A DNA stretch of 35,987 bases, taken from contig JARLJW010000025.1 of assembly GCA_031290985.1 (NCBI GenBank), positions 1 through 35,987 of the forward strand, written 5' to 3'. Position 1 is the stretch's first letter. Every line of letters starts with the position of its first letter. The DNA comes from Verrucomicrobiia bacterium. Its GTDB lineage: Bacteria > Verrucomicrobiota > Verrucomicrobiia > Limisphaerales > UBA11358. The notes beneath the pieces are model-generated. The model did no database searches. It saw only the letters and a list, made by a program, of their open reading frames with translations, and was not told where the DNA came from. Made by a program: the position numbers and the translations under genes. Shown one piece after another: positions 26,756 to 35,882 of the stretch.

Positions 26756-27124
26756 ATGCTCAAGGTCACCGAAATCGCCTTCAGTTGCTATGCCGTCACG
26801 GACATGGCGCGAGCGCGCGCGTTTTATGAGGGCGTGCTCAACTTGAAGCCGACGACGGTGCATGATTCCGAACATGGCAAATGGGTGGAATACGAATTCG
26901 GTCCGCACGCGCTGGCCATCGGTTCCTCGCCGATGTTCAAACCCAGCCCCGACGGGTGCTCCGTGGCGCTGGAAGTGGAAAATTTTGACGACGCGGTCGC
27001 TCAATTAAAACAACACAACGTGAAATTCCGCATTGAGCCGATGGCCACGCCCGTCTGCTCCATGACGATGGTCTATGACCCGGACGGCAACTGTATTTGC
27101 ATTCACAAACGTAAAGCCAAGTAA
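26756..27124 (+). CDS. VOC superfamily (glyoxalase/dioxygenase-fold) protein
   Basis: 122 residues, a single VOC module of two beta-alpha-beta-beta-beta halves: FSCYAVTDMARARAFYEGVL begins the first and VALEVENFDDAVAQLKQHNV the second, ending in MVYDPDGNCICIHK. The fold is shared by glyoxalase I, methylmalonyl-CoA epimerase and dioxygenases. The usual metal-binding His at the start of the first half is replaced (FSCY), so metal use is unclear and the reaction cannot be assigned. It sits 8 bp after sucC and 12 bp before sucD, so it is co-transcribed with both. A role close to succinyl- or methylmalonyl-CoA is tempting but only inferred from position. Confidence 0.85.
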   Translation: MLKVTEIAFSCYAVTDMARARAFYEGVLNLKPTTVHDSEHGKWVEYEFGPHALAIGSSPMFKPSPDGCSVALEVENFDDAVAQLKQHNVKFRIEPMATPVCSMTMVYDPDGNCICIHKRKAK

Positions 27125-27136
27125 TTTTAATTTCTC

Positions 27137-28039
27137 ATGTCTATTCTAGTCACCCCAAAAACTAAAGTTCTCATCCAAGGCATCACCGGCAGCTTCGGCG
27201 CGAAACACGCGCAACTGTCCATTGATTACGGCACGCTGGTCGTCGCCGGCGTCACGCCGGGCAAAGGCGGCCAGTTTTTTGAACACGGCGGCAAGAAGGT
27301 GCCCATCTTTGACACCGTGGCCGAGGCCGTGAAACAATCCGGTGCCACAGCCAGCGCCGTGTTCGTGCCCCCGCCCTTCGCCGCCGACGCCATTCTCGAA
27401 GGCGCGGATGCCGGGCTGGAGCTCGTGGTCGCCATCACCGAAGGCATTCCCGTCCGCGACATGGTGCGGGTGAAGCGCGCCATGCAGGGCAATCTTAAGA
27501 CCCGCCTCATCGGCCCGAACTGCCCCGGCATCGTCACGCCCGGGGAAGGCAAGGATTCGCACGGCGGCTGCCGCATCGGCATTGCGCCCGGTTACATCCA
27601 CAAGAAGGGCCACATCGGCGTGGTCTCGCGTAGCGGCACGTTGACCTATGAAGCCGTTTGGCAGCTCACCTCCCGCGGCGTCGGCCAGAGCACCTGCGTG
27701 GGCATCGGCGGCGACCCGGTGAACGGCACCTCGCACCTCGATGTCATCAAGTTGTTCAACGCCGACCCCGAAACGACCGGCATCATCATGATCGGCGAGA
27801 TCGGCGGCAGCGCGGAAGAAGAAGCCGCGGAATGGATCAAGGCCAATTGTAAAAAGCCGGTCGCCGGTTTCATCGCGGGCGCCACCGCGCCGCCGGGACG
27901 CCGCATGGGTCACGCCGGGGCGATCGTCAGCGGCGGCAAGGGCACGGCGGCGGCCAAGATCGCGGCTTTCAAGGCCGCGGGCATCGGCATCGCCGTCACG
28001 CCGAGTGAAATGGCGGACACCCTGTTGAAAATGATGTGA
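27137..28039 (+). CDS. sucD: Succinyl-CoA synthetase alpha subunit
   Basis: 300 residues. The CoA-binding Rossmann domain starts with [17 protein letters not shown], and the ligase domain includes [28 protein letters not shown] and [15 protein letters not shown]. The phospho-accepting active-site His is His259 in [13 protein letters not shown]. It forms the catalytic pair with SucC and carries the phosphohistidine intermediate. Length and motifs are normal. The gene is the third of the sucC-VOC-sucD set. Confidence 0.97.
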   Translation: MSILVTPKTKVLIQGITGSFGAKHAQLSIDYGTLVVAGVTPGKGGQFFEHGGKKVPIFDTVAEAVKQSGATASAVFVPPPFAADAILEGADAGLELVVAITEGIPVRDMVRVKRAMQGNLKTRLIGPNCPGIVTPGEGKDSHGGCRIGIAPGYIHKKGHIGVVSRSGTLTYEAVWQLTSRGVGQSTCVGIGGDPVNGTSHLDVIKLFNADPETTGIIMIGEIGGSAEEEAAEWIKANCKKPVAGFIAGATAPPGRRMGHAGAIVSGGKGTAAAKIAAFKAAGIGIAVTPSEMADTLLKMM

Positions 28040-28050
28040 GAGAGATAGCA

Positions 28051-28100
28051 AATGACGGGTGGCGGAAAATCCGTCATTATGGTTTCGTCATTCGTCATTT
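28051..28100. repeat. Inverted and tandem ATGACG repeats between sucD and the YggT-like gene
   Basis: AATGACGG (28051-28058) and CCGTCATT (28071-28078) form a perfect 8-bp inverted repeat. They are followed by two direct copies of TCGTCAT (28085-28098), the complement of the ATGACGA heptamer found again at 34800-34820. No U-tract follows, so termination is uncertain. Confidence 0.6.
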
Positions 28101-28103
28101 TGC

Positions 28104-28928
28104 ATGGGCATTGTCGATTTCATCCTGAACCTTGCCGGTCTGCTGCTGTGGTTAAACTGGCGTTCCATCCGGTTTGACCCGCTGGCCAAACGCCGGCCCG
28201 CGACCCTGATGGGCACCTTGCGCCCGGCCGCGCCCAAAAACCTCCGCCGCTGGCACCTGCTGGCCTTCATCGCCGCCCTGCTCCTGTTGCGGGCGGTGAT
28301 CTACCACTGGGTCATGCCGTTCTGGGTCGGGCACCTGGATTTCGCGGTGACCAACATCCCGTTCCGCAGCGATGAGTTTTCCAAGATGCTGGCCTTCTCC
28401 TTTTTCAGCTTCAGCCTGACGTTGGGCGTCTTTTACCTGTGCCTGCTGCCGCTGTCGCTGCTCGCCGGCCCGGAACCGTTTCACAGCCTGGTTAAAATTC
28501 CGCTGGGCCGGGTGGATGACTGGCCGCGGTGGGCCAAAGTCATCCTGCCTTTTTTTGCCACGGCCTTGTTCTGGTGGCTGGCGAGCTGGGTGTTCGGCTG
28601 GCTGCAGATTTCCCCCAAAATGGTTTTGCCGGCGGAGCGCTTTGAGCAATCGGTCATCATCGGCCTGGGCAGCTACCTGCTTTGGAAATTTCCCCTGGGC
28701 GCCATCCTGGTGCTGCACCTGTTGAACAGCTATGTGTATTTCGGCAAGCACCCGTTCTGGAAGTACATCCATGCCACCGCGCAGTCGTTGCTGGCGCCCC
28801 TGCAAAAGATTCCCCTGCGCCTCGGGAAGGTGGATTTCGCGCCGGTTCTGGGGCTGGTGTTGACTTTTCTCGCCGCCGAAGGGATCGCTTACGAGCTCTG
28901 GCGGCTTTACACCAAGCTGCCTTTCTAA
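28104..28928 (+). CDS. YggT-like integral membrane protein
   Basis: 274 residues from the ATG at 28104. There are about six membrane segments: 4-20, 55-75, 102-126, 150-176, 191-215 and 248-268. The first helix (FILNLAGLLLWLNWRSIRFDP) and the C-terminal part (SLLAPLQKIPLRLGKVDFAPVLGLVLTFLAAEG) follow the pattern of the YggT family, where a Pro/Arg-containing stretch and a Asp-Phe-x-Pro motif precede the last helix. Here two such halves appear joined, giving a protein longer than the usual 90-190 residues. YggT proteins act in the inner membrane, with roles in cell division or osmotic tolerance reported for some members. Its convergent neighbour is the REC-kinase gene, whose stop lies 3 bp away. 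Confidence 0.68.
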   Translation: MGIVDFILNLAGLLLWLNWRSIRFDPLAKRRPATLMGTLRPAAPKNLRRWHLLAFIAALLLLRAVIYHWVMPFWVGHLDFAVTNIPFRSDEFSKMLAFSFFSFSLTLGVFYLCLLPLSLLAGPEPFHSLVKIPLGRVDDWPRWAKVILPFFATALFWWLASWVFGWLQISPKMVLPAERFEQSVIIGLGSYLLWKFPLGAILVLHLLNSYVYFGKHPFWKYIHATAQSLLAPLQKIPLRLGKVDFAPVLGLVLTFLAAEGIAYELWRLYTKLPF

Positions 28929-28931
28929 ACT

Positions 28932-30038
28932 TCAGTTTTTTTTCGCCAGCGGCAGTTTCACGGTCACGGTTGAGCCGGTTCCCTGTCCGCTCTCGATGGT
29001 CAGGGCGCCGCCGTGCAGTTCCACCAGCTTGCGGGCGATGGTGAGACCGAGGCCGAGACCTTCCACATCCTGCATCTTGCGTTCAAATTGCACATATGCC
29101 CCGATGCGCTTCATCTGCTCGGCGGAGAAGCCACGGCCGGCATCGCGCACGGAAAATTCCAGCTCGCCCGGCGACAGGGCCAGGCGCACCCGCACCGGCG
29201 TCCCGGGTTCGGAATATTTCAGGGCGTTCTGCACCAGTTCAGTGACGATTTTTTTGAAATATTCCTCGGCGATGCCCAAGGGCAGATCCATGACTTCCAC
29301 CACGAGGTCGGCCATGCGGCCGGCGTGGTCGGCCAAGTTCCGCGCGACATCGCGCGCGATCACGCCGGGGTTGTAAATCCGCGCCTCGCGCAGGGAATTC
29401 ACGCCTTGCGGGTCGACGGCGAGCAGCTCGATCTGCGCGTAGGCCAGGAAGTTTTCGATCAGCCGTTCCAGGCGCAGGCCGGACTGGGAGATTTCCCGGC
29501 CCATGATCGCGATTTCCGAGGCGGGCAGCGGCAGCTCCTCGCTGGTGGCCAGGAGTTCCGCGTTCGAGATGATGCCGTTGAGGGGCGTGCGCATCTCGTG
29601 CGGCAGCATGAACGAAATCTGGTTACGCAGGTGGGACAGTTTGCGCTCCGCCTCCTCGCGCACCGTGCGGACCTTGCGCAGGCGCGCCTCCACGGCGGCG
29701 TAAAGCTCGTCAATCTTGAACGGCTTGGGCAGGTAATCATCCGCGCCCAGGGCCATGCCGTGGCGCATCCCGGCGGCATCCGCCAGGCCGGTCATCAGGA
29801 TGAAGGGGATGGCGGCCGTCGCGGGATCCTCGCGCAGCCTGGCCAGCGTGGTGTACCCGGCCCCGGCCTTGTCCATGTTCACGTCACAGAGGACGAGGTC
29901 GGGCAGATGCTCCCGCGCCATGCTGATGCCTTCCGGGCTGTCGCCGGCCTCAATCACTTCAAAGCCATGCTGCGCCAGGGCCAGGCGGATCATCTCCCGC
30001 AGCCAGGCCTCGTCGTCTATGACCAAAATCTTGCTCAT
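28932..30038 (-). CDS. Receiver-histidine kinase protein (REC-HisKA-HATPase)
   Basis: 368 residues; the ATG at 30038 is preferred to a TTG one codon earlier. An N-terminal receiver domain (3-118) has the acidic pair Asp9-Asp10, phospho-acceptor Asp52 in LVLCDVNMD, Thr84 and Lys105 in LPKPFK. A coiled linker (120-140) leads to HisKA with LPHEMRTPLNGI (His147), then a HATPase domain with ELVQNALKYSEPG (N-box), RDAGRGFSAEQ (G1) and EGLGLGLTIARKL (G2). There is no membrane or sensor domain, so input is phosphorylation of its own receiver, which controls the kinase output. This is the reverse of the usual hybrid order. There is no visible ribosome-binding site; a terminator-like hairpin ends 3 bp before the start. 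Confidence 0.93.
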   Translation of the reverse strand: MSKILVIDDEAWLREMIRLALAQHGFEVIEAGDSPEGISMAREHLPDLVLCDVNMDKAGAGYTTLARLREDPATAAIPFILMTGLADAAGMRHGMALGADDYLPKPFKIDELYAAVEARLRKVRTVREEAERKLSHLRNQISFMLPHEMRTPLNGIISNAELLATSEELPLPASEIAIMGREISQSGLRLERLIENFLAYAQIELLAVDPQGVNSLREARIYNPGVIARDVARNLADHAGRMADLVVEVMDLPLGIAEEYFKKIVTELVQNALKYSEPGTPVRVRLALSPGELEFSVRDAGRGFSAEQMKRIGAYVQFERKMQDVEGLGLGLTIARKLVELHGGALTIESGQGTGSTVTVKLPLAKKN

Positions 30039-30040
30039 CA

Positions 30041-30089
30041 AAAAAATAAAAAAGCGCCAAAGGCCACAATTGCCAGTCCTTTGACGCTT
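30041..30089 (-). terminator. Intrinsic terminator after gltA, abutting the next start codon
   Basis: On the minus strand AAGCGTCAAAGG and CCTTTGGCGCTT (12-bp stem with one mismatch) are followed by TTTTATTTTTTT, which ends right before the ATG at 30038. It ends citrate synthase transcription 49 bp after its stop. Since the U-tract lies where a ribosome-binding site would be, read-through or a leaderless start would be needed to express the downstream gene. Confidence 0.83.
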
Positions 30090-30137
30090 GTAAATATCCC
30101 GGCCACGGCAAAAAAAGCAAACGGACGAAAGCCCGGT

Positions 30138-31433
<1,296 letters not shown>

Positions 31434-31744
31434 GACACCTTGATTCTAAATAGAGTTAAGTTTTATTAAATCTGCCGGGTTATCGAAAACTTGGCAAGAA
31501 GCGAAAGCATTTTTTGCGCGGCTCCCCGGGTCCGGCACGCCTCGCCAGCAGCACCAGCCAAAGTGATGCAGAGAATTGATTTTGCTTCTGCAAAGGGCGG
31601 CCACGGCCCGGCCGGCCGGCCGGTTGCATCGCGCCGGATCTGTGCTTTATTGAGGCGCGAATCGCCGCGTTCCGCCGGATGTCGGTTGAATGTTTTTCCC
31701 GGCGGGCGGTCTAAACTTGTAGTTGAGACAAACGAGATAAAGAC
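31434..31744. promoter_or_regulatory. Divergent intergenic region between gltA and the metallopeptidase
   Basis: The 311 bp hold no gene and must contain both promoters. The gltA-proximal 45 bp are AT-rich; TTGCCA on the minus strand about 58 bp upstream of the gltA start has no good -10 at standard distance. A (CCGG)n palindromic run occupies 31607-31623. Confidence 0.4.
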
Positions 31745-32437
31745 ATGTTATTCTGGAGTACAAATTATTTTTTATTCGTGATGCTGCCCGGCCTGCTGAT
31801 CGGCGCGTGGGCGATGATGAAGCTGCATTCCGCCTATGGCAAATACAGCCAGGAACCCGTCGCCTCCGGCCTGACCGGCGCACAGGCGGCCCGTCATATC
31901 CTCGACCACGCCGGGCTGACCGACATGCCCATTGAGGAGGTCGAAGGCCATCTGAGCGACCATTTTGACCCTGCGAAACGGGCCTTGTTTCTCTCCACGG
32001 AGAACTTTCACGGCCAGAGCATCGCCGCCGTGGGGGTGGCCGCGCATGAAGCCGGCCATGCCCTGCAACAGCAGACTGGCTACGCCCTGTTCAACCTGCG
32101 GATGGCGCTCGTACCCGTCACCCAGATCGCCAATTACGCCTGGATGGGCATCCTGCTGGCGGGCATGTTCCTGCATGGCCTGCACGGCCTGGTACTCATC
32201 GCCATCGCCATCTTTTCCGTGCTGACCTTGTTCCAGCTCGTGACGTTGCCGGTGGAATACGACGCCAGCGCCCGGGCCAAGGAACAGCTTTTCCGGCTGG
32301 GGCTGGTCCGCGAGACCGAACGCGAAGGCGTGAGCAAAGTGCTGGATGCCGCCGCCCTCACCTACGTCGCCGCCCTGGTCGGCGCGGTGCTCCAATTGTT
32401 CTACTATATCTCCGCCGCCGGGGACGACCGCAGTTAA
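31745..32437 (+). CDS. YugP-type zinc metallopeptidase
   Basis: 230 residues. An N-terminal membrane segment (about 8-24, YFLFVMLPGLLIGAWAMM) is followed by a zinc-peptidase domain with His101-Glu-Ala-Gly-His105 in VAAHEAGHALQQQTGY, then two hydrophobic hairpins (about 122-150 and 155-172) and a C-terminal helix VAALVGAVLQLFYYIS. The SGLTGAQAARHILDHAGL and EGHLSDHFDPAKRAL segments are characteristic of the YugP family (neutral zinc metallopeptidase, Zn_peptidase_2). The substrate is unknown. It is probably an inner-membrane protease. Sigma factor, apt and GT2 genes follow on the same strand. Confidence 0.9.
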   Translation: MLFWSTNYFLFVMLPGLLIGAWAMMKLHSAYGKYSQEPVASGLTGAQAARHILDHAGLTDMPIEEVEGHLSDHFDPAKRALFLSTENFHGQSIAAVGVAAHEAGHALQQQTGYALFNLRMALVPVTQIANYAWMGILLAGMFLHGLHGLVLIAIAIFSVLTLFQLVTLPVEYDASARAKEQLFRLGLVRETEREGVSKVLDAAALTYVAALVGAVLQLFYYISAAGDDRS

Positions 32438-32481
32438 TTTGCTTGCAGCCTGACGCCCCGCGTTTAACTTTTCGTCCATTC

Positions 32482-33510
32482 ATGGTGGCGAAAAACAAAA
32501 AACGCAAGGCAGCCCCGGCACAACCGCGGAAGAAGGATTCCACTCCTCCCGCCGCCCCGGCTGAACCCAAGGTCGTCTCGGTTCCCCGCACGCTGGCGGA
32601 ATCGCCCGTGCAGGCGCCGGCGGTGGTGCCCACCGAGGGCGACACCACCCGCTTCATCCGCCGCGAAAGCGAGCGGCACGATGGCGACACCGCCATCCGC
32701 CTGTACCTCCGCGAAATCGGCCAGGTGAAATTGCTGACCCCGCAGGAGGAGATCGAGCTCGCCGCCAAGATCAAGAAGGGCGACAAGAAGGCCCGGGAAC
32801 ACATGATCAAGGCCAACCTCCGCCTGGTGGTGAAGATTGCGCGCGATTACGAAGGCATCGGCCTGCCCCTGCTCGACCTCATCAGCGAGGGCAACATCGG
32901 CCTGATGAAGGCGGTGGAACGGTTTGACCCCAACAAGGGCGGCAAGCTCTCCACCTACGGCTCCTGGTGGATCAAGCAGTCCATCAAGCGGGCGCTGGCC
33001 AACCAGTCCAAGACCATCCGCCTGCCCGTTCATCTGGTGGACAAGATCTCCCGGATGCGCCGCACGGCGATGAAGCTGCAGGAGGAATTTGGCCGCGAAC
33101 CCACGGACGAGGAACTCGCCGCCGAGCTGGGCACCACCGCCTCGCGCGTGGCCCAGATGCGCACCGCGTCCATCCGGCCCGCCTCGCTGGATGCGCCGAT
33201 CGGCGATGACGACTCCAATAATTTCTCCGAAATGGTCGAGGACGAGCGGGCCGTGAATCCGTATGACGAGCTCGAGGACAAGACCGTCGTCACCATGCTG
33301 ACGGACATGGTCAAGCATCTCGATGAGCGCGAGGCGACCATCCTGCGCTACCGTTTCGGGCTGGATGGCGGCTCGGAAAAAACTTTGGAGGAAGTCGGCG
33401 TCAAGTTCGGCGTCACCCGCGAACGCGTCCGGCAGATCCAGAACCTCGCGTTGCGCAAGCTGCGCAAGATGATCGAACGTCTCGAAAAAACCAAGCACAA
33501 GGAAAGTTGA
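32482..33510 (+). CDS. RNA polymerase sigma-70 family factor (RpoD/SigA-like)
   Basis: 342 residues from the ATG at 32482, after a basic, Pro/Ala-rich N-terminus of about 60 residues. Region 1.2 ([20 protein letters not shown]), region 2 ([20 protein letters not shown], then [14 protein letters not shown] for -10 recognition), region 3 ([20 protein letters not shown]) and region 4 ([20 protein letters not shown] helix-turn-helix for the -35) are all present. It lacks the long region 1.1 and non-conserved insert of a large primary sigma factor. It is therefore either a short primary factor or a group 2 factor; I cannot choose from this window. The next gene, apt, starts 3 bp after its stop. 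Confidence 0.94.
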   Translation: MVAKNKKRKAAPAQPRKKDSTPPAAPAEPKVVSVPRTLAESPVQAPAVVPTEGDTTRFIRRESERHDGDTAIRLYLREIGQVKLLTPQEEIELAAKIKKGDKKAREHMIKANLRLVVKIARDYEGIGLPLLDLISEGNIGLMKAVERFDPNKGGKLSTYGSWWIKQSIKRALANQSKTIRLPVHLVDKISRMRRTAMKLQEEFGREPTDEELAAELGTTASRVAQMRTASIRPASLDAPIGDDDSNNFSEMVEDERAVNPYDELEDKTVVTMLTDMVKHLDEREATILRYRFGLDGGSEKTLEEVGVKFGVTRERVRQIQNLALRKLRKMIERLEKTKHKES

Positions 33511-33513
33511 ACC

Positions 33514-34047
33514 ATGCCGCACGCCGTCACCGCCGCTGAAATCGAAAAAGCCATCCGCAACGTCCCGGATTTCCCCAAGCCCGGGATTCAGTTCAAGGAC
33601 ATCACGCCCGTGCTGGCCGATGCCCGGCTCTTTTCCGGCGCCATCGACCTGATCACGGAAAAATTCTCCCCCGGCAGCGTGGACGCCGTCGTGGGCATCG
33701 ATGCCCGCGGCTTCATTTTCGCCGCCGCCGCCGCCACCAAGCTGCATGCCGGGTTCGTGCCCGTGCGCAAAAAAGGCAAGCTGCCCTTTACGACCATCGA
33801 GCAGGATTACGCGCTCGAATACGGCCACGCCTCCGTGGCGATGCACACCGATGCGCTCAAGCCCGGCGCCCGCGTGCTGCTCGTGGATGACCTCCTCGCC
33901 ACCGGCGGCACGTCCGCCGCCGCCGCCGCGCTCGTGCAAAAGCTGGGTGGCAAAATTGTCGAGGCGGTTTTCCTGATCGAACTGAAGTTTCTGGACGGCC
34001 GTCAAAAACTGTCCGGCTTCCCGGTCCGTTCGCTCGTCGTGTATTGA
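33514..34047 (+). CDS. apt: Adenine phosphoribosyltransferase
   Basis: 177 residues. PRPP-binding motif VLLVDDLLATGGTSAAAAAL, N-terminal IRNVPDFPKPGIQFKDITPVL typical of Apt, and VVGIDARGFIFAAAAA complete the family picture. The enzyme makes AMP from adenine and PRPP, a purine-salvage step in the cytoplasm. It begins 3 bp after the sigma factor stop codon, with AAGGAAAG as ribosome-binding site inside the end of that gene, so the two are co-transcribed and probably coupled. A GT2 gene follows 6 bp downstream. Confidence 0.96.
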   Translation: MPHAVTAAEIEKAIRNVPDFPKPGIQFKDITPVLADARLFSGAIDLITEKFSPGSVDAVVGIDARGFIFAAAAATKLHAGFVPVRKKGKLPFTTIEQDYALEYGHASVAMHTDALKPGARVLLVDDLLATGGTSAAAAALVQKLGGKIVEAVFLIELKFLDGRQKLSGFPVRSLVVY

Positions 34048-34053
34048 AACCGC

Positions 34054-34803
34054 ATGCCTGAGCCAGTCACTTTAAGCGTGGTCGCCCCCTGTCACAACGA
34101 GGCGGACAATCTGATTCCCTTCGTCACCGCCATCCAGGCCGCGCTGGAACCGCTGAAGATCGCCTACGAAATCGTCCTCACGGACGACCGCAGCACGGAC
34201 AATTCCTGGGCAATCCTGCAGACGCTGGGGGCGAAAGATCCGCGCATCCGGGCCGTGCGGCTGGCAAAAAATTCCGGCCAGTCCGCCGCCATCTGGGCCG
34301 CGATCAAGGCCGCGCAGGGGCGCTACGTCGCCACGCTGGATGCCGACCTGCAAAACGATCCCGCCGACCTGCCGCAATTCCTCGAAGCGATCAAGAACTT
34401 TGACTGCGTCTGCGGCAACCGCAAACAGAACCGCGCGAAGGGCGATTCGATCATCCGCCAGCTTTCGTCCAAGATCGCCAACGGCATCCGCAATTGGATG
34501 ACGCAGGAGACGGTTACGGATTCCGCCTGCGGCTACCGGATGTTCCGTCGGGAGTGCGCGGACAACCTGAAATTTTTCAAGGGCATGCACCGCTTCATGC
34601 CCACGCTGTTCAAGATCGAAGGTTTCACCATCACGGAAATTCCCGTGCGCCACCATGCGCGGGCCGCGGGCGTGAGCCACTACGGGGTCTGGAACCGCGC
34701 GTTCGCCGCGCTGTATGACCTGTTTGCGGTGCGGTGGATGCAGAAACGGATGTTCCGGTTCAGCGTCGCTGAGCGGATTAATTTGCCGGCAGATGGGAAA
34801 TGA
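34054..34803 (+). CDS. GT2 family glycosyltransferase (DPM1-like)
   Basis: 249 residues with a GT-A fold: SVVAPCHNEADNLIPFV at the N-terminus, VLTDDRSTDNSW, and the nucleotide-metal motif ATLDADLQNDPADLP. The later segment TDSACGYRMFRRE and VRHHARAAGVSHYG fits polyprenyl-phosphate mannose/glucose synthases. There are no C-terminal membrane helices, unlike bactoprenol glucosyltransferases, so it resembles the soluble DPM1 type. It would make a lipid-linked sugar that GT39-type transferases, such as the one at 9999-11375, can use; that link is inference. The gene is 6 bp from apt; its stop codon overlaps an ATGACGA repeat. Confidence 0.92.
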   Translation: MPEPVTLSVVAPCHNEADNLIPFVTAIQAALEPLKIAYEIVLTDDRSTDNSWAILQTLGAKDPRIRAVRLAKNSGQSAAIWAAIKAAQGRYVATLDADLQNDPADLPQFLEAIKNFDCVCGNRKQNRAKGDSIIRQLSSKIANGIRNWMTQETVTDSACGYRMFRRECADNLKFFKGMHRFMPTLFKIEGFTITEIPVRHHARAAGVSHYGVWNRAFAALYDLFAVRWMQKRMFRFSVAERINLPADGK

Positions 34804-34820
34804 CGAATGACGAATGACGG
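34798..34820. repeat. Tandem ATGACGA heptamers
   Basis: ATGACGA at 34800-34806 and 34807-34813, then ATGACGG at 34814-34820, beginning within the stop codon of the GT2 gene. The complementary heptamer occurs twice at 28085-28098. Nothing else is seen up to 34890. Confidence 0.7.
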
Positions 34821-34956
34821 GCTCAGACGGCTTGCGGTGTCAATGGGTTAATTTCATGCTAGACAACGAGTTTCCCCCGGAATACAACTTTTCGATGGCA
34901 AAGGATAGACTGCATAGGGAAAAGGATGGGCTGCAAAAGCCGCTGGCCATTAGCTC

Positions 34957-35396
34957 TTAGGCAGCAAGCACCAGCCTCGTGAAACTTTCAACCAAACTTG
35001 TGACTTACAGCATGACGCTTTCAGAGTCGGCTGGACCGTTCACCGCCATCGGTGTTGTGTTTGTTGCTTTCGCATCTTCAGAGTTGATATTTGAGTTGTT
35101 GCAATATCTTGTCATCAATTACGCATATGGCCATGCGGCTTGGGTGCATGGTTTGCGAGTCACAGATTGGAAGCATGGCGTTCTTTCAGATGGAGACCTC
35201 TTATCTGGCTGGCCATATATGGTCTTACACTTGGGTTTGTTTGTTTTGTGGGTGCCATTTGTCATCGGCTCTGGATTTTTATTCAGTTATATTGGACTGC
35301 GGCTGCGGGGACGGCGTTTGAGCGACCCGAAGCCGAAAAAGAAATGGAGATAATCAAGTGAGAGCGACCATGCTGCCTAACAAAAGGATAGGCTGC
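34957..35396. mobile_element. Cassette-like island with an inverted boundary pair
   Basis: TTAGGCAGCA (34957-34966) and TGCTGCCTAA (35371-35380) are exact complements and bracket a single lower-GC ORF (34979-35353). A start 22 nt after the left boundary and the GCCTAAC at the right boundary resemble an integron gene cassette (TTRRRY start, RYYYAAC R'' box). A second core site (GTTRRRY) was not found downstream and no integrase is visible, so this may be a degenerate cassette or another kind of insert. A related motif, AAAGGATRGRCTGC, occurs at 34900, 34921 and 35383. Confidence 0.4.
34979..35353 (+). CDS. Small membrane protein of unknown function on the cassette-like island
   Basis: 124 residues from a GTG at 34979; an internal ATG at 35012 is an alternative start. 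There are two hydrophobic segments (about 19-45, FTAIGVVFVAFASSELIFELL, and 80-110, YMVLHLGLFVLWVPFVIGSG), with a loop containing HAAWVHGLRVTDWKHGVLSDGD, and a basic C-terminus (RLRGRRLSDPKPKKKWR) that probably faces the cytoplasm. GC content and third-position use are lower than in neighbouring genes, which suggests transfer. The family is not recognised. Confidence 0.6.
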   Translation: MKLSTKLVTYSMTLSESAGPFTAIGVVFVAFASSELIFELLQYLVINYAYGHAAWVHGLRVTDWKHGVLSDGDLLSGWPYMVLHLGLFVLWVPFVIGSGFLFSYIGLRLRGRRLSDPKPKKKWR

Positions 35397-35580
35397 CCTC
35401 GGTTTTGAGCCTCACTCGCGGCCAAGTCTTCCCAAAATGCGCGATTTCCTTTCGTGCGTGATTATTCCTGATGGTGTCGGCAGATCCTCTCTCTTGTCCA
35501 TAGCCTCAGATGGGCCGGGCCTTCAGCCCTTAATTTTGTTTTTGGGGGGGGCTTTTCCTGGGGCGTTGGCCCACGCCGTG
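35397..35580. other. Non-coding stretch with a repeat-like GC-rich segment
   Basis: No gene is visible. GGGCCGGGCCTTCAGCCCTT at about 35513-35532, a run of eight G near 35544 and the GGGGCGTTGGCCCACGCC segment (35561-35578) look like the multi-copy intergenic repeats common in this group; this is recalled, not checked. Confidence 0.35.
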
Positions 35581-35685
35581 TTTCTCCCGTTTCAGCATTT
35601 TGAAAATATTTTTCGGTTGGACAGCCTTTGTCCAAGTGGGGGTGGCAAAATGGGCGGAAGATGGCCGCTGGAAAGATCAACCGGC
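35581..35685 (+). repeat. 105-bp leader/gene-start repeat, copy 1
   Basis: Aligned without gaps to 35883-35987 at an offset of 302 bp, with identical TTTCTCCC at the left end, the block GTTGGACAGCCTTTGTCCAA, the block GGTGGCAAAATGGGCG and an ATG in the same place. TTGGACA/TGTCCAA (35617-35635) forms a 7-bp hairpin 25 nt before the ATG. The left half is less conserved. Confidence 0.8.
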
Positions 35686-35741
35686 TGCCGCGGGACATCC
35701 GCGAGTAATTAAACCGACGACTGGACGGCGGCTGTGTCTGA
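35661..35741 (+). pseudogene. Broken copy of the small KINRLPRDIRE-type protein gene
   Basis: The ATG at 35661 opens MAAGKINRLPRDIRE and then meets TAA at 35706-35708. Beyond the stop the same frame continues LNRRLDGG, the expected continuation (a RDIREELNRRL-type pattern), so a GAA to TAA change probably killed the gene; a second stop (TGA) follows at 35739. Similar small basic proteins (Mu gp27/DUF3486-like in appearance, from memory) occur in several copies in Verrucomicrobiota genomes. The functional start seems duplicated at 35963. Confidence 0.6.
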
Positions 35742-35882
35742 AAGACCAGCCGCAGCACGTCCGAACGTTGGAACGGGTCAGTTTTCTCGAAGATCCTCAG
35801 CATGGCCACCCGCTGCGGCTGGGCTGCGCCACAGCCGCGCTCCATTGGATTCAGGGCTTTCGCTGCCAGCGGGATTTCCGAA

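Noticed and set aside
32464..34005. 513-codon minus-strand frame
   Set aside because: Covers the sigma factor and apt genes on the opposite strand; both have full family motifs.
35462..35845. 127-codon minus-strand frame
   Set aside because: Antisense to the leader repeat and pseudogene; its sequence is explained by the duplicated block on the plus strand.
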